Assembly: GCF_049673105.1 (NCBI RefSeq)
Contig: NZ_JBATXG010000024.1
Span: 22,438-86,437 of the forward strand
Direction of reading: 5' to 3'
Source: Castellaniella sp049673105
GTDB lineage: Bacteria; Pseudomonadota; Gammaproteobacteria; Burkholderiales; Burkholderiaceae_B
Length of the DNA: 64,000 nt
The notes below the pieces were generated by a model that saw nothing but the letters and a program-made list of their open reading frames with translations, had not been told where the DNA came from and ran no database searches. The position numbers were made by a program, and so were the translations under genes. Of this stretch, positions 24,618-33,489 are shown in pieces (the stretch's first letter is position 1; every line of letters starts with the position of its first letter).

Positions 24618-26111
24618 TCATTCCGTTCGATAGTCGGCCAGCCGCGCCAGGGATGCCAGAGCGGACGGCAACGCAGCGGGCAGATCTTCCGCCAGCAGCC
24701 CCCAGCCCAATTGATCGGCGGCCAGGCCATGCAGCCAGACGGCAGCGCACGCCGCCTCGAAGGCCGGCATGCCGGCGGCCAGCAAGCCCGCAATGCAACC
24801 GGCCAACACATCCCCCGCCCCCGCTGTCGCCAGCGTGGGCGGCGCATTGTCATTGATCGCGCACCGCCCATCTGCTGCGGCAATGACGGTGTCGGCGCCC
24901 TTGAGTACCAGCATAGCGCCGCTGCGCTGCGCGGCGGCGCGTGCGCGGCTGAGCTTGTCACCAGACACGGCAAACAGGCGGGCGAATTCGCCTTCGTGTG
25001 GCGTCAGAACGCACCGGGCATGCAGCGCGTCGAGCAGCACGGCAGGATGATCCGCAAACACACTGAGCGCATCCGCATCCAGCACGCAGGGCCGCCCGGT
25101 CGCCAGCAGCGCCAGAACCTGCCGCCTGGCCGCATCGGAGCGCCCCAGGCCGGGGCCGATCAGCAGCGCATTGCGCCGGGGGTCGGCCAAGGCCTGATCC
25201 AGGCGCTCGTCCTGAGGCAGGGGTTCCACCATCACGGACGTCAGCGCCGCCGCCTGCACCGCCCAGCCTGCCGGCGGCACGGCCAGCGTCACCAGGCCGG
25301 CGCCGATACGGGCAGCCGCCAGACAAGCCAGGCGGCTGGCGCCCAGCATCACGGCGCCGCCGATCACCAGCACATGGCCGCGCCGGTATTTGTGATCGCC
25401 CGCCCCCGGCCAGGGAAAGCGCGACAGCCACAGATCGGGGGCATTCGCCCAGACCTGCGCGGCAATCGGTCCCAGCACTGCGTCGGGGATGCCGATGTCG
25501 GCGCAATGCAGCTCGCCGCACAGCGTGCGGCCCGGCAGCAGCAAATGGCCGGGTTTGCGGCGGAAAAAAGTGACGGTCAGGTCGGCCCGAATGGCCGCGC
25601 CTGGGCACTGGCCGGTGGCGCCGTCCAGGCCCGTAGGAACATCGATCGCGCACACCGGCGCGCCGGAGGCATTGACGGCCTGGATCACCGCATCCAGCGC
25701 GGCGTCGGGCGCACGGCTAAGCCCCGCCCCCAAGAGCGCATCGACGATCAGCCCGGCCTGCGCCACGACAGCGGGATCGATAGCGTCGACCGGCCCGGTC
25801 CACCGCTGAGCCGCCCAGGCTGCATCCCCCCGCAAGGCAGCGCGGTCCCCCATCAACGCGACGCGCACCGGCCAGCCAGCCGCCTGCAGCAGCCGGGCGG
25901 CGACGAAACCGTCGCCGCCGTTATTGCCGGGACCGCACAGCACGAGAACCGGTCTTGCCTGCCAACGGCGCTGGATCGCCTGCGCTACTGCGGCGCCGGC
26001 AGCCTCCATCAGACGCGTCCCCGGCACCCCGGCAGCCGCAGCCGCCCGGTCCGCCGCCGTCATCTGGGTGGGACTGAGCAGGATGCCGGCAGAGTCAGCG
26101 GGCGTATTCAT
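24618..26111 (-). CDS. nnr: Bifunctional NAD(P)H-hydrate epimerase / ADP-dependent dehydratase
   Basis: The 497-residue protein repairs damaged NADHX and NADPHX. The N-terminal YjeF_N epimerase (about 1-215) has LVLCGPGNNGGDGFVAARLL. The C-terminal ribokinase-like dehydratase has LLIGPGLGRSDA, VLDADALSVF, LTPHEGEFARLF and the catalytic TAGAGDVLAGCIAGLLAAG. The gene overlaps the acyl-CoA synthetase stop by 4 bp (ATGA). Both domains look complete. Confidence 0.95.
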   Translation of the reverse strand: MNTPADSAGILLSPTQMTAADRAAAAAGVPGTRLMEAAGAAVAQAIQRRWQARPVLVLCGPGNNGGDGFVAARLLQAAGWPVRVALMGDRAALRGDAAWAAQRWTGPVDAIDPAVVAQAGLIVDALLGAGLSRAPDAALDAVIQAVNASGAPVCAIDVPTGLDGATGQCPGAAIRADLTVTFFRRKPGHLLLPGRTLCGELHCADIGIPDAVLGPIAAQVWANAPDLWLSRFPWPGAGDHKYRRGHVLVIGGAVMLGASRLACLAAARIGAGLVTLAVPPAGWAVQAAALTSVMVEPLPQDERLDQALADPRRNALLIGPGLGRSDAARRQVLALLATGRPCVLDADALSVFADHPAVLLDALHARCVLTPHEGEFARLFAVSGDKLSRARAAAQRSGAMLVLKGADTVIAAADGRCAINDNAPPTLATAGAGDVLAGCIAGLLAAGMPAFEAACAAVWLHGLAADQLGWGLLAEDLPAALPSALASLARLADYRTE

Positions 26112-27754
26112 GCGGCGCCGACGGCTCGCTGACGCAGTTCGAACTTCTGGATCTTGCCGGTGGATGTCTTGGGCAATTCGCCGAAGATCACCAGCCTAGG
26201 CACCTTGTAGCCCGCCAGGTGGGCCTTGCAATGCGCCACGATGTCCTCGGCGCTGACCTGCGCATCCGCCTTGAGCTCGACGAAGGCGCAGGGCGTTTCC
26301 CCCCAACGTTCGTCGGGCCGCGCCACGACGGCAGCGGCCAGTACGGCGGGATGCCGGTACAGGACGTCCTCGACTTCGATCGAGGAAATGTTTTCCCCTC
26401 CGGAAATGATGATGTCCTTGGACCGGTCCTTGATCTTGATGTAGCCATCCGGATCCATGACGGCCAGATCGCCGCTGCGAAACCAGCCACCCGCGAAGGC
26501 TTCCTGGGTGGCCTGAGGATTCTTCAGATAGCCTTTCATGCAGATATTGCCCTGGAACATGATCTCGCCCATGGTCTGTCCATCGGCAGGGACCGGTTGC
26601 AGCGTGGCCGGATCCAGCACACTGGCGGCTTTTTCCAGGTGGTAGCGCACCCCCTGGCGGGCATTCAGGCGCGCCCGTTCGCCTATATCCAGCGCATCCC
26701 AATCCGCGTGTTTGGCGCACACAGTCGCCGGCCCGTAGACTTCGGTCAGGCCGTAGACGTGGGTCAGATCGATGCCCAGGGATTCCATGCCCTCGATCAT
26801 CGACGCGGGCGGCGCAGCGCCGGCCACCATGGCGCTGATGCCGGCGGGAATCCGGTCCCGCAGCGCCTGCGGGGCATTGACCAGCATGCTCTGCACGATG
26901 GGGGCGCCGCAATAATGCGTGACGCCATGTTCCACCATGCGATCGATCATGGCGGCGGCTTCCACCCGCCGCAAGCAGATATTGACCCCGGCGCGGGCAG
27001 CCACGGTCCAGGGGAAGCACCAGCCATTGCAATGGAACATGGGCAGCGTCCACAGATAGACGGCATGCTTGGGCATGTCCCATTCCAGGATATTCGAGAC
27101 CGCATTGATGGCGGCGCCCCGGTGGTGATAAACCACACCTTTGGGGTTGCCAGTGGTGCCGCTGGTGTAATTCAGGGAAATCGCATCCCATTCGGAGATG
27201 GGCATATGCCAGGCGTATGCGGGATCGCCCCCGGCCAGCAGTGTCTCGTAATCCAGCGAGCCGATGATCTCGCCTGGACCGTCGTACAGGGGATCATCGG
27301 CGTCGATGACCAGGATGGGGTCAGCGCGCGTGCGCAGCGCCAGCGCCTGTGCCATGACACGGGAAAACTCCCGATCCACGATGACGACGCGGGCTTCTCC
27401 GTGATCCAGCATGAAGGCCAGAGCCTGGGCATCCAGGCGGGTATTCAGCGTATTGAGCACCGCCCCGCACATAGGCACCCCGAAATGGGCTTCGACCATA
27501 GCCGGCACATTGGGCAGCATGACGGCCACCGTCTGCCCGCGACCGATACCCCTGCCCTGAAGCGCGCTGGCCAGGCGGCGGCAGCGGCTGTAGAGATCGG
27601 CCCAGGTACGGCGGATGGTCGATGCGCCCAGGCCATGCACCACCGCCAGGCGCTGCGGGTAGATATCCGCGGCGCGTTCGAGATACAGCAGCGGCGTCAG
27701 GGGCGAGAAATTGGCGGCGGTTTGTGGCAGATCCTGATCGTAGATTGAAGTCAT
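26108..27754 (-). CDS. AMP-binding acyl-CoA synthetase
   Basis: The 548-residue ligase activates a carboxylic acid as acyl-AMP and then acyl-CoA. Motifs are NYTSGTTGNPKGVVYHHRG (A3), YGLTEVYGP (A5), WFRSGDLAVMDPDGYI (A7), SGGENISSIEVEDVL (A8) and the catalytic Lys in LPKTSTGKIQKFELR (A10). Overall it resembles medium/long-chain fatty-acyl or methylmercaptopropionyl-CoA ligases (FadD/DmdB-like). The substrate is undetermined. It heads the run synthetase, nnr, HAD, tadA-ldcA. Confidence 0.9.
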   Translation of the reverse strand: MTSIYDQDLPQTAANFSPLTPLLYLERAADIYPQRLAVVHGLGASTIRRTWADLYSRCRRLASALQGRGIGRGQTVAVMLPNVPAMVEAHFGVPMCGAVLNTLNTRLDAQALAFMLDHGEARVVIVDREFSRVMAQALALRTRADPILVIDADDPLYDGPGEIIGSLDYETLLAGGDPAYAWHMPISEWDAISLNYTSGTTGNPKGVVYHHRGAAINAVSNILEWDMPKHAVYLWTLPMFHCNGWCFPWTVAARAGVNICLRRVEAAAMIDRMVEHGVTHYCGAPIVQSMLVNAPQALRDRIPAGISAMVAGAAPPASMIEGMESLGIDLTHVYGLTEVYGPATVCAKHADWDALDIGERARLNARQGVRYHLEKAASVLDPATLQPVPADGQTMGEIMFQGNICMKGYLKNPQATQEAFAGGWFRSGDLAVMDPDGYIKIKDRSKDIIISGGENISSIEVEDVLYRHPAVLAAAVVARPDERWGETPCAFVELKADAQVSAEDIVAHCKAHLAGYKVPRLVIFGELPKTSTGKIQKFELRQRAVGAA

Positions 27755-27824
27755 GACGGTCTCCTTCAGCTAGCGTCATTTTAGCGGCGCGACGCGGATG
27801 ATCCATCTGCGCTGGCGCAAATCG

Positions 27825-29804
27825 TCAGGGATTCCAGACGCCGCCGGCGCGCTGGGTCGGGTGGCGCACGGCGTGATGGATGATGGCCTCGTCATGCGGC
27901 AGCACCAGCGTCAGCGATCGACGCGCCCGGGTGGCGCCGGTATACAGCAATTCCCGCGTCACCAAAGGTCCAGGCCGATCCGGCAACACCAGCACTACCC
28001 GCTCGAATTCGGAACCCTGGGATTTATGCACGGTCAGGGCATAGGCAGTCTCGGCATCCCCCAGGCGGGCCGGAGACACCCAGCGGACTTCTCCCTGGCT
28101 GGCGCCGGGGAAAGCCACCCGCAGGCGATCGCCCGCCTTGCCGGAGCCCGGTACGGGCAACACCACCCCCATATCGCCGTTGGCCAAGCCCAGAACAGGA
28201 AGATTGCGGCGCACCAGCACCGGCTGCCCTGGATACCAGAGTCCGGGCGCGGTCTGGATCAGGCCCGCTGACCGCAGGCGCGACTCGATCAAACGATTCA
28301 GCCCCTGAACGCCCCAAGGTCCCTGCCGCACGGCGCACAGCACTTGAAAGCGTGCCTGGATGCGCAGCAGATCCAGCGCCCACTGATCCCAATCCGGCTG
28401 CGGTGCCGCCGGTGCGGGCCGCCGGGTCCGCACATGGGCGAACACCGCCGGATAGCCGGCGTCAGCCAGAATCCCCGCGTCCTGCAGCCAGCCATCCCGG
28501 CCGGCGGCCCGCCCATCCTGAGGAACATCGGCCAGGGCGATGCAAGTCAGATCGGGCAATCCGGCGCGCAACAAGGTGCGCACCTGCGCGGTCTGTCCCC
28601 GGTTGACGGCTTCGGCAAAGCGACCAATGCCGCTGTCCATGCCGAAGCGCCGGCTGCGACGCAGCATGACGACCGTTTGATCCAGCGCGGTGCCCGCCGG
28701 ATCGGGCCAACGCAGCGCATGGGGATCCACATCGGCCTGGGCAGGGTTGGCCGCAGCGGCCAGCAGATCCTGGCCGCACAGATCCGCCAATCGTTCACAC
28801 GTAGCGGGAGTGTAGTGGCCGCCTTCGGCGCGGGCGCAGAGTTCCCCCAGCACGGCGCCGGCCTCGACCGACGCCAACTGATCTTTGTCCCCCAGCAGCA
28901 CCAGCTGCGCGGTGACAGGCAAGGCCGCCAGCACGGCATCCGCCATCTCGATATCCATCATCGAGGCCTCATCGATCACCAGGACATCCAGGTCCAGCGG
29001 GCGTCCTGCATGATGATGCATGCGCCGCGACCCTGGGCGGCTGCCCAGCAGGCGATGCAGCGTCACCACCTGCGACGGCACGCAGGCCAGCGCGGCATGC
29101 AGCGCCGGCGCGCGCTCGTCGTCCAGTTCTCGAAGTTTGCCCGCAATGGATTCATTCAAGCGCGCCGCCGCCTTGCCCGTCGGCGCAGCCAGGCGGATAC
29201 GCAGACCCTGAGCCAGGCCCCTGGCTTGCGCCAGCCCTTGCAGCAAGGTCAGCAGGCGGACCACCGTCGTGGTCTTGCCGGTACCCGGCCCTCCGGTGAT
29301 CAGGCCAAATCGCCGTCTGAGCATCACGGCGCAGGCCAATTTCTGCCAATCCAGCACGACGCCGGCTTCGGGCGGAAACAAGAGATCCAGCCAGTGCCGC
29401 GCCAGCGAGGGATCTGCCAGCGCATCCGTCGCTGCATCCAGGCGCTCGGAGACCGCCTGGCGGATGCGTTCACCGGCCCGCCAATAGCGGGCCAGGTACA
29501 GGCGGGCGCCATGCAGCACCAGCGGCTCGGCGCCCTGCCCCTCGCCGACGAACGGGGCATCGGACAGTTGCGCCAGACACTCGTCCAGCGGCAGAGGCAG
29601 CCGATCCTGCATGACTTGCAAGTCCAGGCAGGGATGGCCCTGGGCCAGTTGCGCGCAGCACAGCATGGCCAGACGGACCGCCGACTGCGGCGCATCCGGG
29701 CATTGTTCCAGCAGCAGGCGGGCCAAGGCCACATCCAGATCCTGAACGGCGTTCGCCTGCCCATAGGACAGCCAGGCTGGCCAGGTCCGTGTCCGATCAG
29801 TCAT
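27825..29804 (-). CDS. recD: Exodeoxyribonuclease V subunit alpha (RecD)
   Basis: RecD is the fast 5'-3' helicase motor of RecBCD. The 659 residues have Walker A GGPGTGKT at 171-178, VIDEASMMD (motif II), LLGDKDQLASVEAG (motif III) and the C-terminal ALTVHKSQGSEFERVVLVLP (motifs V-VI). The ATG at 29804 has GGAG eight bases upstream and overlaps the recB stop (ATGACTGA). An upstream Met at 29828 lies inside recB and is not favoured. It is the last gene of recC-recB-recD. Confidence 0.96.
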   Translation of the reverse strand: MTDRTRTWPAWLSYGQANAVQDLDVALARLLLEQCPDAPQSAVRLAMLCCAQLAQGHPCLDLQVMQDRLPLPLDECLAQLSDAPFVGEGQGAEPLVLHGARLYLARYWRAGERIRQAVSERLDAATDALADPSLARHWLDLLFPPEAGVVLDWQKLACAVMLRRRFGLITGGPGTGKTTTVVRLLTLLQGLAQARGLAQGLRIRLAAPTGKAAARLNESIAGKLRELDDERAPALHAALACVPSQVVTLHRLLGSRPGSRRMHHHAGRPLDLDVLVIDEASMMDIEMADAVLAALPVTAQLVLLGDKDQLASVEAGAVLGELCARAEGGHYTPATCERLADLCGQDLLAAAANPAQADVDPHALRWPDPAGTALDQTVVMLRRSRRFGMDSGIGRFAEAVNRGQTAQVRTLLRAGLPDLTCIALADVPQDGRAAGRDGWLQDAGILADAGYPAVFAHVRTRRPAPAAPQPDWDQWALDLLRIQARFQVLCAVRQGPWGVQGLNRLIESRLRSAGLIQTAPGLWYPGQPVLVRRNLPVLGLANGDMGVVLPVPGSGKAGDRLRVAFPGASQGEVRWVSPARLGDAETAYALTVHKSQGSEFERVVLVLPDRPGPLVTRELLYTGATRARRSLTLVLPHDEAIIHHAVRHPTQRAGGVWNP

Positions 29805-32800
29805 GTCCGGCTCCTGCCAGCAGATCATCCAAAGATTCGATCAGACCTTGCGGCGGACACAGGGACAGCAGCCCCTGCCCCGGCGCGTCCTGACCGCGCA
29901 GGAACATATAGACCGCGCCGCCCATGTGGCGTTGATAGTCGTAATCGGGCAATCGCAGGCGCAGCTGCCGGTGCAAGGCCAGCACGTACATCAGCATCTG
30001 CACATCGTAACGGGCGGCGCACGCCGCTTGCTGCAAGGCCGGCAATGCGTAGTCACCCAAACGCGGCCCCAGGTCGTTGGACTTGTAGTCGATCAAGTAA
30101 TAGCGCTCGCCGACCTGCAGGCTGAGGTCGATGAAGCCCTTGAAGAGTCCATTCAAAGTCTGCGCCGCCAAGGCGGGCCGGGGGATTCCCTGGAATACCC
30201 CCGCCGTGATCCGGCGGTCCAGTTCGGCAACCGACACCTGCTGCGCCGGCAGCCAGAACTCCATTTCAGGCAGGCTGGCGGACAAATCATCCAAGCGGAT
30301 GACGGGATCGCCGGACAGCGGCGGTCGCCAGTCGATCTGCACGAAACGCGACAGCCAGGCATGCAAGTCGTCGATCTGCGATTCCCAGCCGCGCACCGCG
30401 CAGCGGCGCGCAATCATGTCCCGCATCCCCTCCAGATGGCGAAAACGCCGCTGTGCAGCCCATTCCAGCAGGCTATGCAAAAAGGTACCCGCCTCGCTGC
30501 CCCGAGGGAATCCGGACAGTCCGTCCGGCGGCAAGAGCGCCGCCGCCGTGTCATCCTCCACCCCATTTTGCAGCAGGCGCGCCCCGAATGCCTCGGATAG
30601 ACGAGCGCCTTGCTCTTCCCGCAACACGTCCTCCAGAGCCGTATCCGATGTTCTTTCCGAATGATCCGCGTGCTGCGCAGGCCGATCCGCCAGGGCTAGG
30701 GCGGAATAGCTGGCGACCCACCAGGACTCGTCCACGGCAAATCCCGACAGACGCCGAGCCGGACCGATCTCATCAGACAGGGTGGATATCGCGTCGGTCA
30801 TGCCCTCTGCCGCTGGCGGCTCATCCGCGTGCGCCACCTCCCAGGCGAACTGCGCCGGATAATCGTCACAGCGCTGCGCCCAGGCTTGCTGCACATCGCC
30901 CCCCAGCACGTGCGACATGCCGCTCTCGCGACCGGTATCGCCCAAGGCCAACCAGACCGCGTGCCGGGCGCGCGTCAAGGCAACGTACAGCTTGCGGGTT
31001 TCCTCGCCCAATTGCTCGCGCAACATCTGCTGCGTCTGCTCGGCATCCAACTGCAGCAACCACTGGCGCCGCCCTTCCCAGTGCAGGACGTGCGGCCCGG
31101 CTTTGGGCTTGGCGGAACGACCGCGACAGACGAAAGGCAGAAATACCAGGGGGTACTCCAGGCCTTTGGATTTATGGACCGTCACCACGCGCACCAGCGC
31201 CTCGTCGCTTTCCAGCCGCAAGCGGCGGGCGCCTTCGGCATCGGCGTCGGCATCCAGAAACTCGCGCTGCCGTTCCAGATAGTGCAGCAGCGCTTCTTCC
31301 CCATCCAGTTGCACGCTGGCCTGTTGCAGCAATTCGGCCAAGTGCAGGCAATCGGTCAGTTGACGCTCTCCAGACGCGCCCTGGGCCAGCAGGCGCGAGG
31401 GCACGGTGAAATCATGCAGCAATTGGCGCAACATCGGCAGCACGCCGCGCTGCTGCCAGCGCCGGTGATAGACCTGGAAGCGTTCCACCTGCTCGTCCCA
31501 CACCCATTCGTCCTCGGCCAGCGCCGCCAGGCGGGCAATATCCAGCCCCAGCAAAGGCGTGGCCAGCGCGGCGCGAATGGCCTGCTCATCATCCGGATGC
31601 GCGCAGGCCTTCAGGATGAAACCCAATTCCAGGGCGGTCCCGGATTCGTAGACGGAACGCCGGTCGGACAGATAGACGCTGCGCACGCCTAGCGCTTCCA
31701 GGGCATCCCGGATCAAGCCGGCCTCGTCCCGGCTGTTGACCAGAACGGCCATATCCGAAGGCTGAACCGCTCTGAGTCCCTGAGCCGAGCGGAATCCCGC
31801 CCGCCCCTGCCGCCCCAGCCGCAGCCAGGCGGCGACCTGCCGGGCGCAGGCCTGCGCCGCCTGGGCGCAATAGGCGCCGACGCCCACGGGCCCCTCGTCA
31901 TCGGCCTCGATCCAGCAGGCTTGCAGGGCGGGCGGCACCTGGCCGGCTATCGTCCAGCGCTCATCCCGGCCCTGTGCCCGCACCGGATGAAAGGCGATGC
32001 TTTCGCCTTTCTGTCCGGTGGGAAACACGGGTTCGCCGCCTTGCCGGTCAAAGCAGTGATTGACGGCCTGCACCAGTTCGCGCGCAGAGCGGTAATTGCA
32101 ATCCAGGGTCTGCACCCTGTCGCCGCAGGCCTGCACCGCCTGCAGATAGGTCTGCACGTCAGCGCCCCGGAAACCATAGATGGCCTGCTTGGGATCGCCG
32201 ATGAAGATCAGCGTCGTCTGGGGCTGCGGCGCCGCGACACGGTAGATGCGATCAAAGATCCGGTACTGGACGGGGTCCGTATCCTGGAATTCGTCGATCA
32301 GCACCACGGGAAACTGCTGCCGCAAGGTCTGCGCCAGCGGCTCGCCGCGCGCGCCCCGCAAGGCGGCGTCCAGGCCAGTCAACAAGCCGTCGAAGCCCAT
32401 CGCGGCACGGCGGCTCAGGGTCTGTTGCAAGCGATCCGCCATCCAGGCCAGCGCATGCCGGCGCGCCGGCAGCTGGACACCCGGCAAACCCTGCAGATCC
32501 CGCTGCAATTGTTCCAAGGCCACACTGGCTGCCGGCGGCTCCGGCGCCGGGCCGTCTCCCTGCCAGCGCGCCTGCAGCCCCTCGGGCAAGAGTGCCGTCC
32601 AGGCCGTCTTGCTCAGCGCCGGTTCGATCTGCTCCGGCTGCGCGACCCAGTCCCGCAAGGTCTGCAGCCAATTGTTCGCATCATTGGACCGGATCTTGAT
32701 CTGCTTGCCCTGGGATGCCAGCCAATCCTGCAAGGCGTCCGCCAGATCGGCCCACGGCGCTTTCAAGGCCTGCAACGCAGCCAGACGATCCGCCAGCGCC

Positions 32801-33489
32801 TGCTCGCAGACCTGCGCCAGCGTATCGCCTGAGGGGACCGGCAGACCTTCTTGCGTCAGCACGTGGGACAGGGCCTGATGCAGCGCATCCGGAGTGGCCC
32901 AGATCGTCAACAGCTCGCTCAACGCCTTGTCGTCCAGCGCGGCCACGCAGGCCCGCCAGTAATCCCAGGCCACCTGGCGCTTGGCTTCGCTCAGGTCGGT
33001 CAACAATTCCTGCTCGAACTGGCTGGCGCTATCGAAAGCGTGTTCTTTCAGCACACGGGCGCACCAGGCGTGAATGGTGGAAATCGCGGCCTCGTCCATG
33101 GACTGCGCTGCGAGATCCAGGGTGCGGGCGCAGGCGGGCCACAGATCCTGCGGATAATCGGCCCGCAAAGCATCCAGGAAGGGATCATCCTGCACCGGGG
33201 CCGCCTGTGCGCTGACGGCAAAACCGGCTGCCGCCTCGGATAAGCGACGGCGGATACGGTCACGCAATTCCTGAGCGGCGGCGTCTGTGAAAGTCAGCAC
33301 CAGGATCTGGCCGGGCAGGCAGGCTGGCTGGCCTCCGTGGCCCAACACCAGGCGCGTGTACAGCGCGGCAATCGTCCAGGTCTTGCCGGTGCCGGCACTG
33401 GCCTCGATCAGATGGCTGCCCTGCAGCGCAAACCGCAAGGGATCTACCTGGGGCAATGCGCGTGGAATCAGAGAAGAACCGGCTGTCAT
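29797..33489 (-). CDS. recB: Exodeoxyribonuclease V subunit beta (RecB)
   Basis: RecB is the 3'-5' helicase and sole nuclease of RecBCD. The 1230 residues contain a UvrD-type motor with Walker A SAGTGKT at 31-37 and VVLIDEFQDTDPVQYRIFD (motif II). LTRARHAVWLALGD marks motif VI, and a C-terminal PD-(D/E)XK nuclease has YYLIDYKSNDLG intact. It overlaps recC by 4 bp (ATGA) and recD by 8 bp, so the three subunits are translationally coupled. Length matches enterobacterial RecB. Confidence 0.97.
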   Translation of the reverse strand: MTAGSSLIPRALPQVDPLRFALQGSHLIEASAGTGKTWTIAALYTRLVLGHGGQPACLPGQILVLTFTDAAAQELRDRIRRRLSEAAAGFAVSAQAAPVQDDPFLDALRADYPQDLWPACARTLDLAAQSMDEAAISTIHAWCARVLKEHAFDSASQFEQELLTDLSEAKRQVAWDYWRACVAALDDKALSELLTIWATPDALHQALSHVLTQEGLPVPSGDTLAQVCEQALADRLAALQALKAPWADLADALQDWLASQGKQIKIRSNDANNWLQTLRDWVAQPEQIEPALSKTAWTALLPEGLQARWQGDGPAPEPPAASVALEQLQRDLQGLPGVQLPARRHALAWMADRLQQTLSRRAAMGFDGLLTGLDAALRGARGEPLAQTLRQQFPVVLIDEFQDTDPVQYRIFDRIYRVAAPQPQTTLIFIGDPKQAIYGFRGADVQTYLQAVQACGDRVQTLDCNYRSARELVQAVNHCFDRQGGEPVFPTGQKGESIAFHPVRAQGRDERWTIAGQVPPALQACWIEADDEGPVGVGAYCAQAAQACARQVAAWLRLGRQGRAGFRSAQGLRAVQPSDMAVLVNSRDEAGLIRDALEALGVRSVYLSDRRSVYESGTALELGFILKACAHPDDEQAIRAALATPLLGLDIARLAALAEDEWVWDEQVERFQVYHRRWQQRGVLPMLRQLLHDFTVPSRLLAQGASGERQLTDCLHLAELLQQASVQLDGEEALLHYLERQREFLDADADAEGARRLRLESDEALVRVVTVHKSKGLEYPLVFLPFVCRGRSAKPKAGPHVLHWEGRRQWLLQLDAEQTQQMLREQLGEETRKLYVALTRARHAVWLALGDTGRESGMSHVLGGDVQQAWAQRCDDYPAQFAWEVAHADEPPAAEGMTDAISTLSDEIGPARRLSGFAVDESWWVASYSALALADRPAQHADHSERTSDTALEDVLREEQGARLSEAFGARLLQNGVEDDTAAALLPPDGLSGFPRGSEAGTFLHSLLEWAAQRRFRHLEGMRDMIARRCAVRGWESQIDDLHAWLSRFVQIDWRPPLSGDPVIRLDDLSASLPEMEFWLPAQQVSVAELDRRITAGVFQGIPRPALAAQTLNGLFKGFIDLSLQVGERYYLIDYKSNDLGPRLGDYALPALQQAACAARYDVQMLMYVLALHRQLRLRLPDYDYQRHMGGAVYMFLRGQDAPGQGLLSLCPPQGLIESLDDLLAGAGHD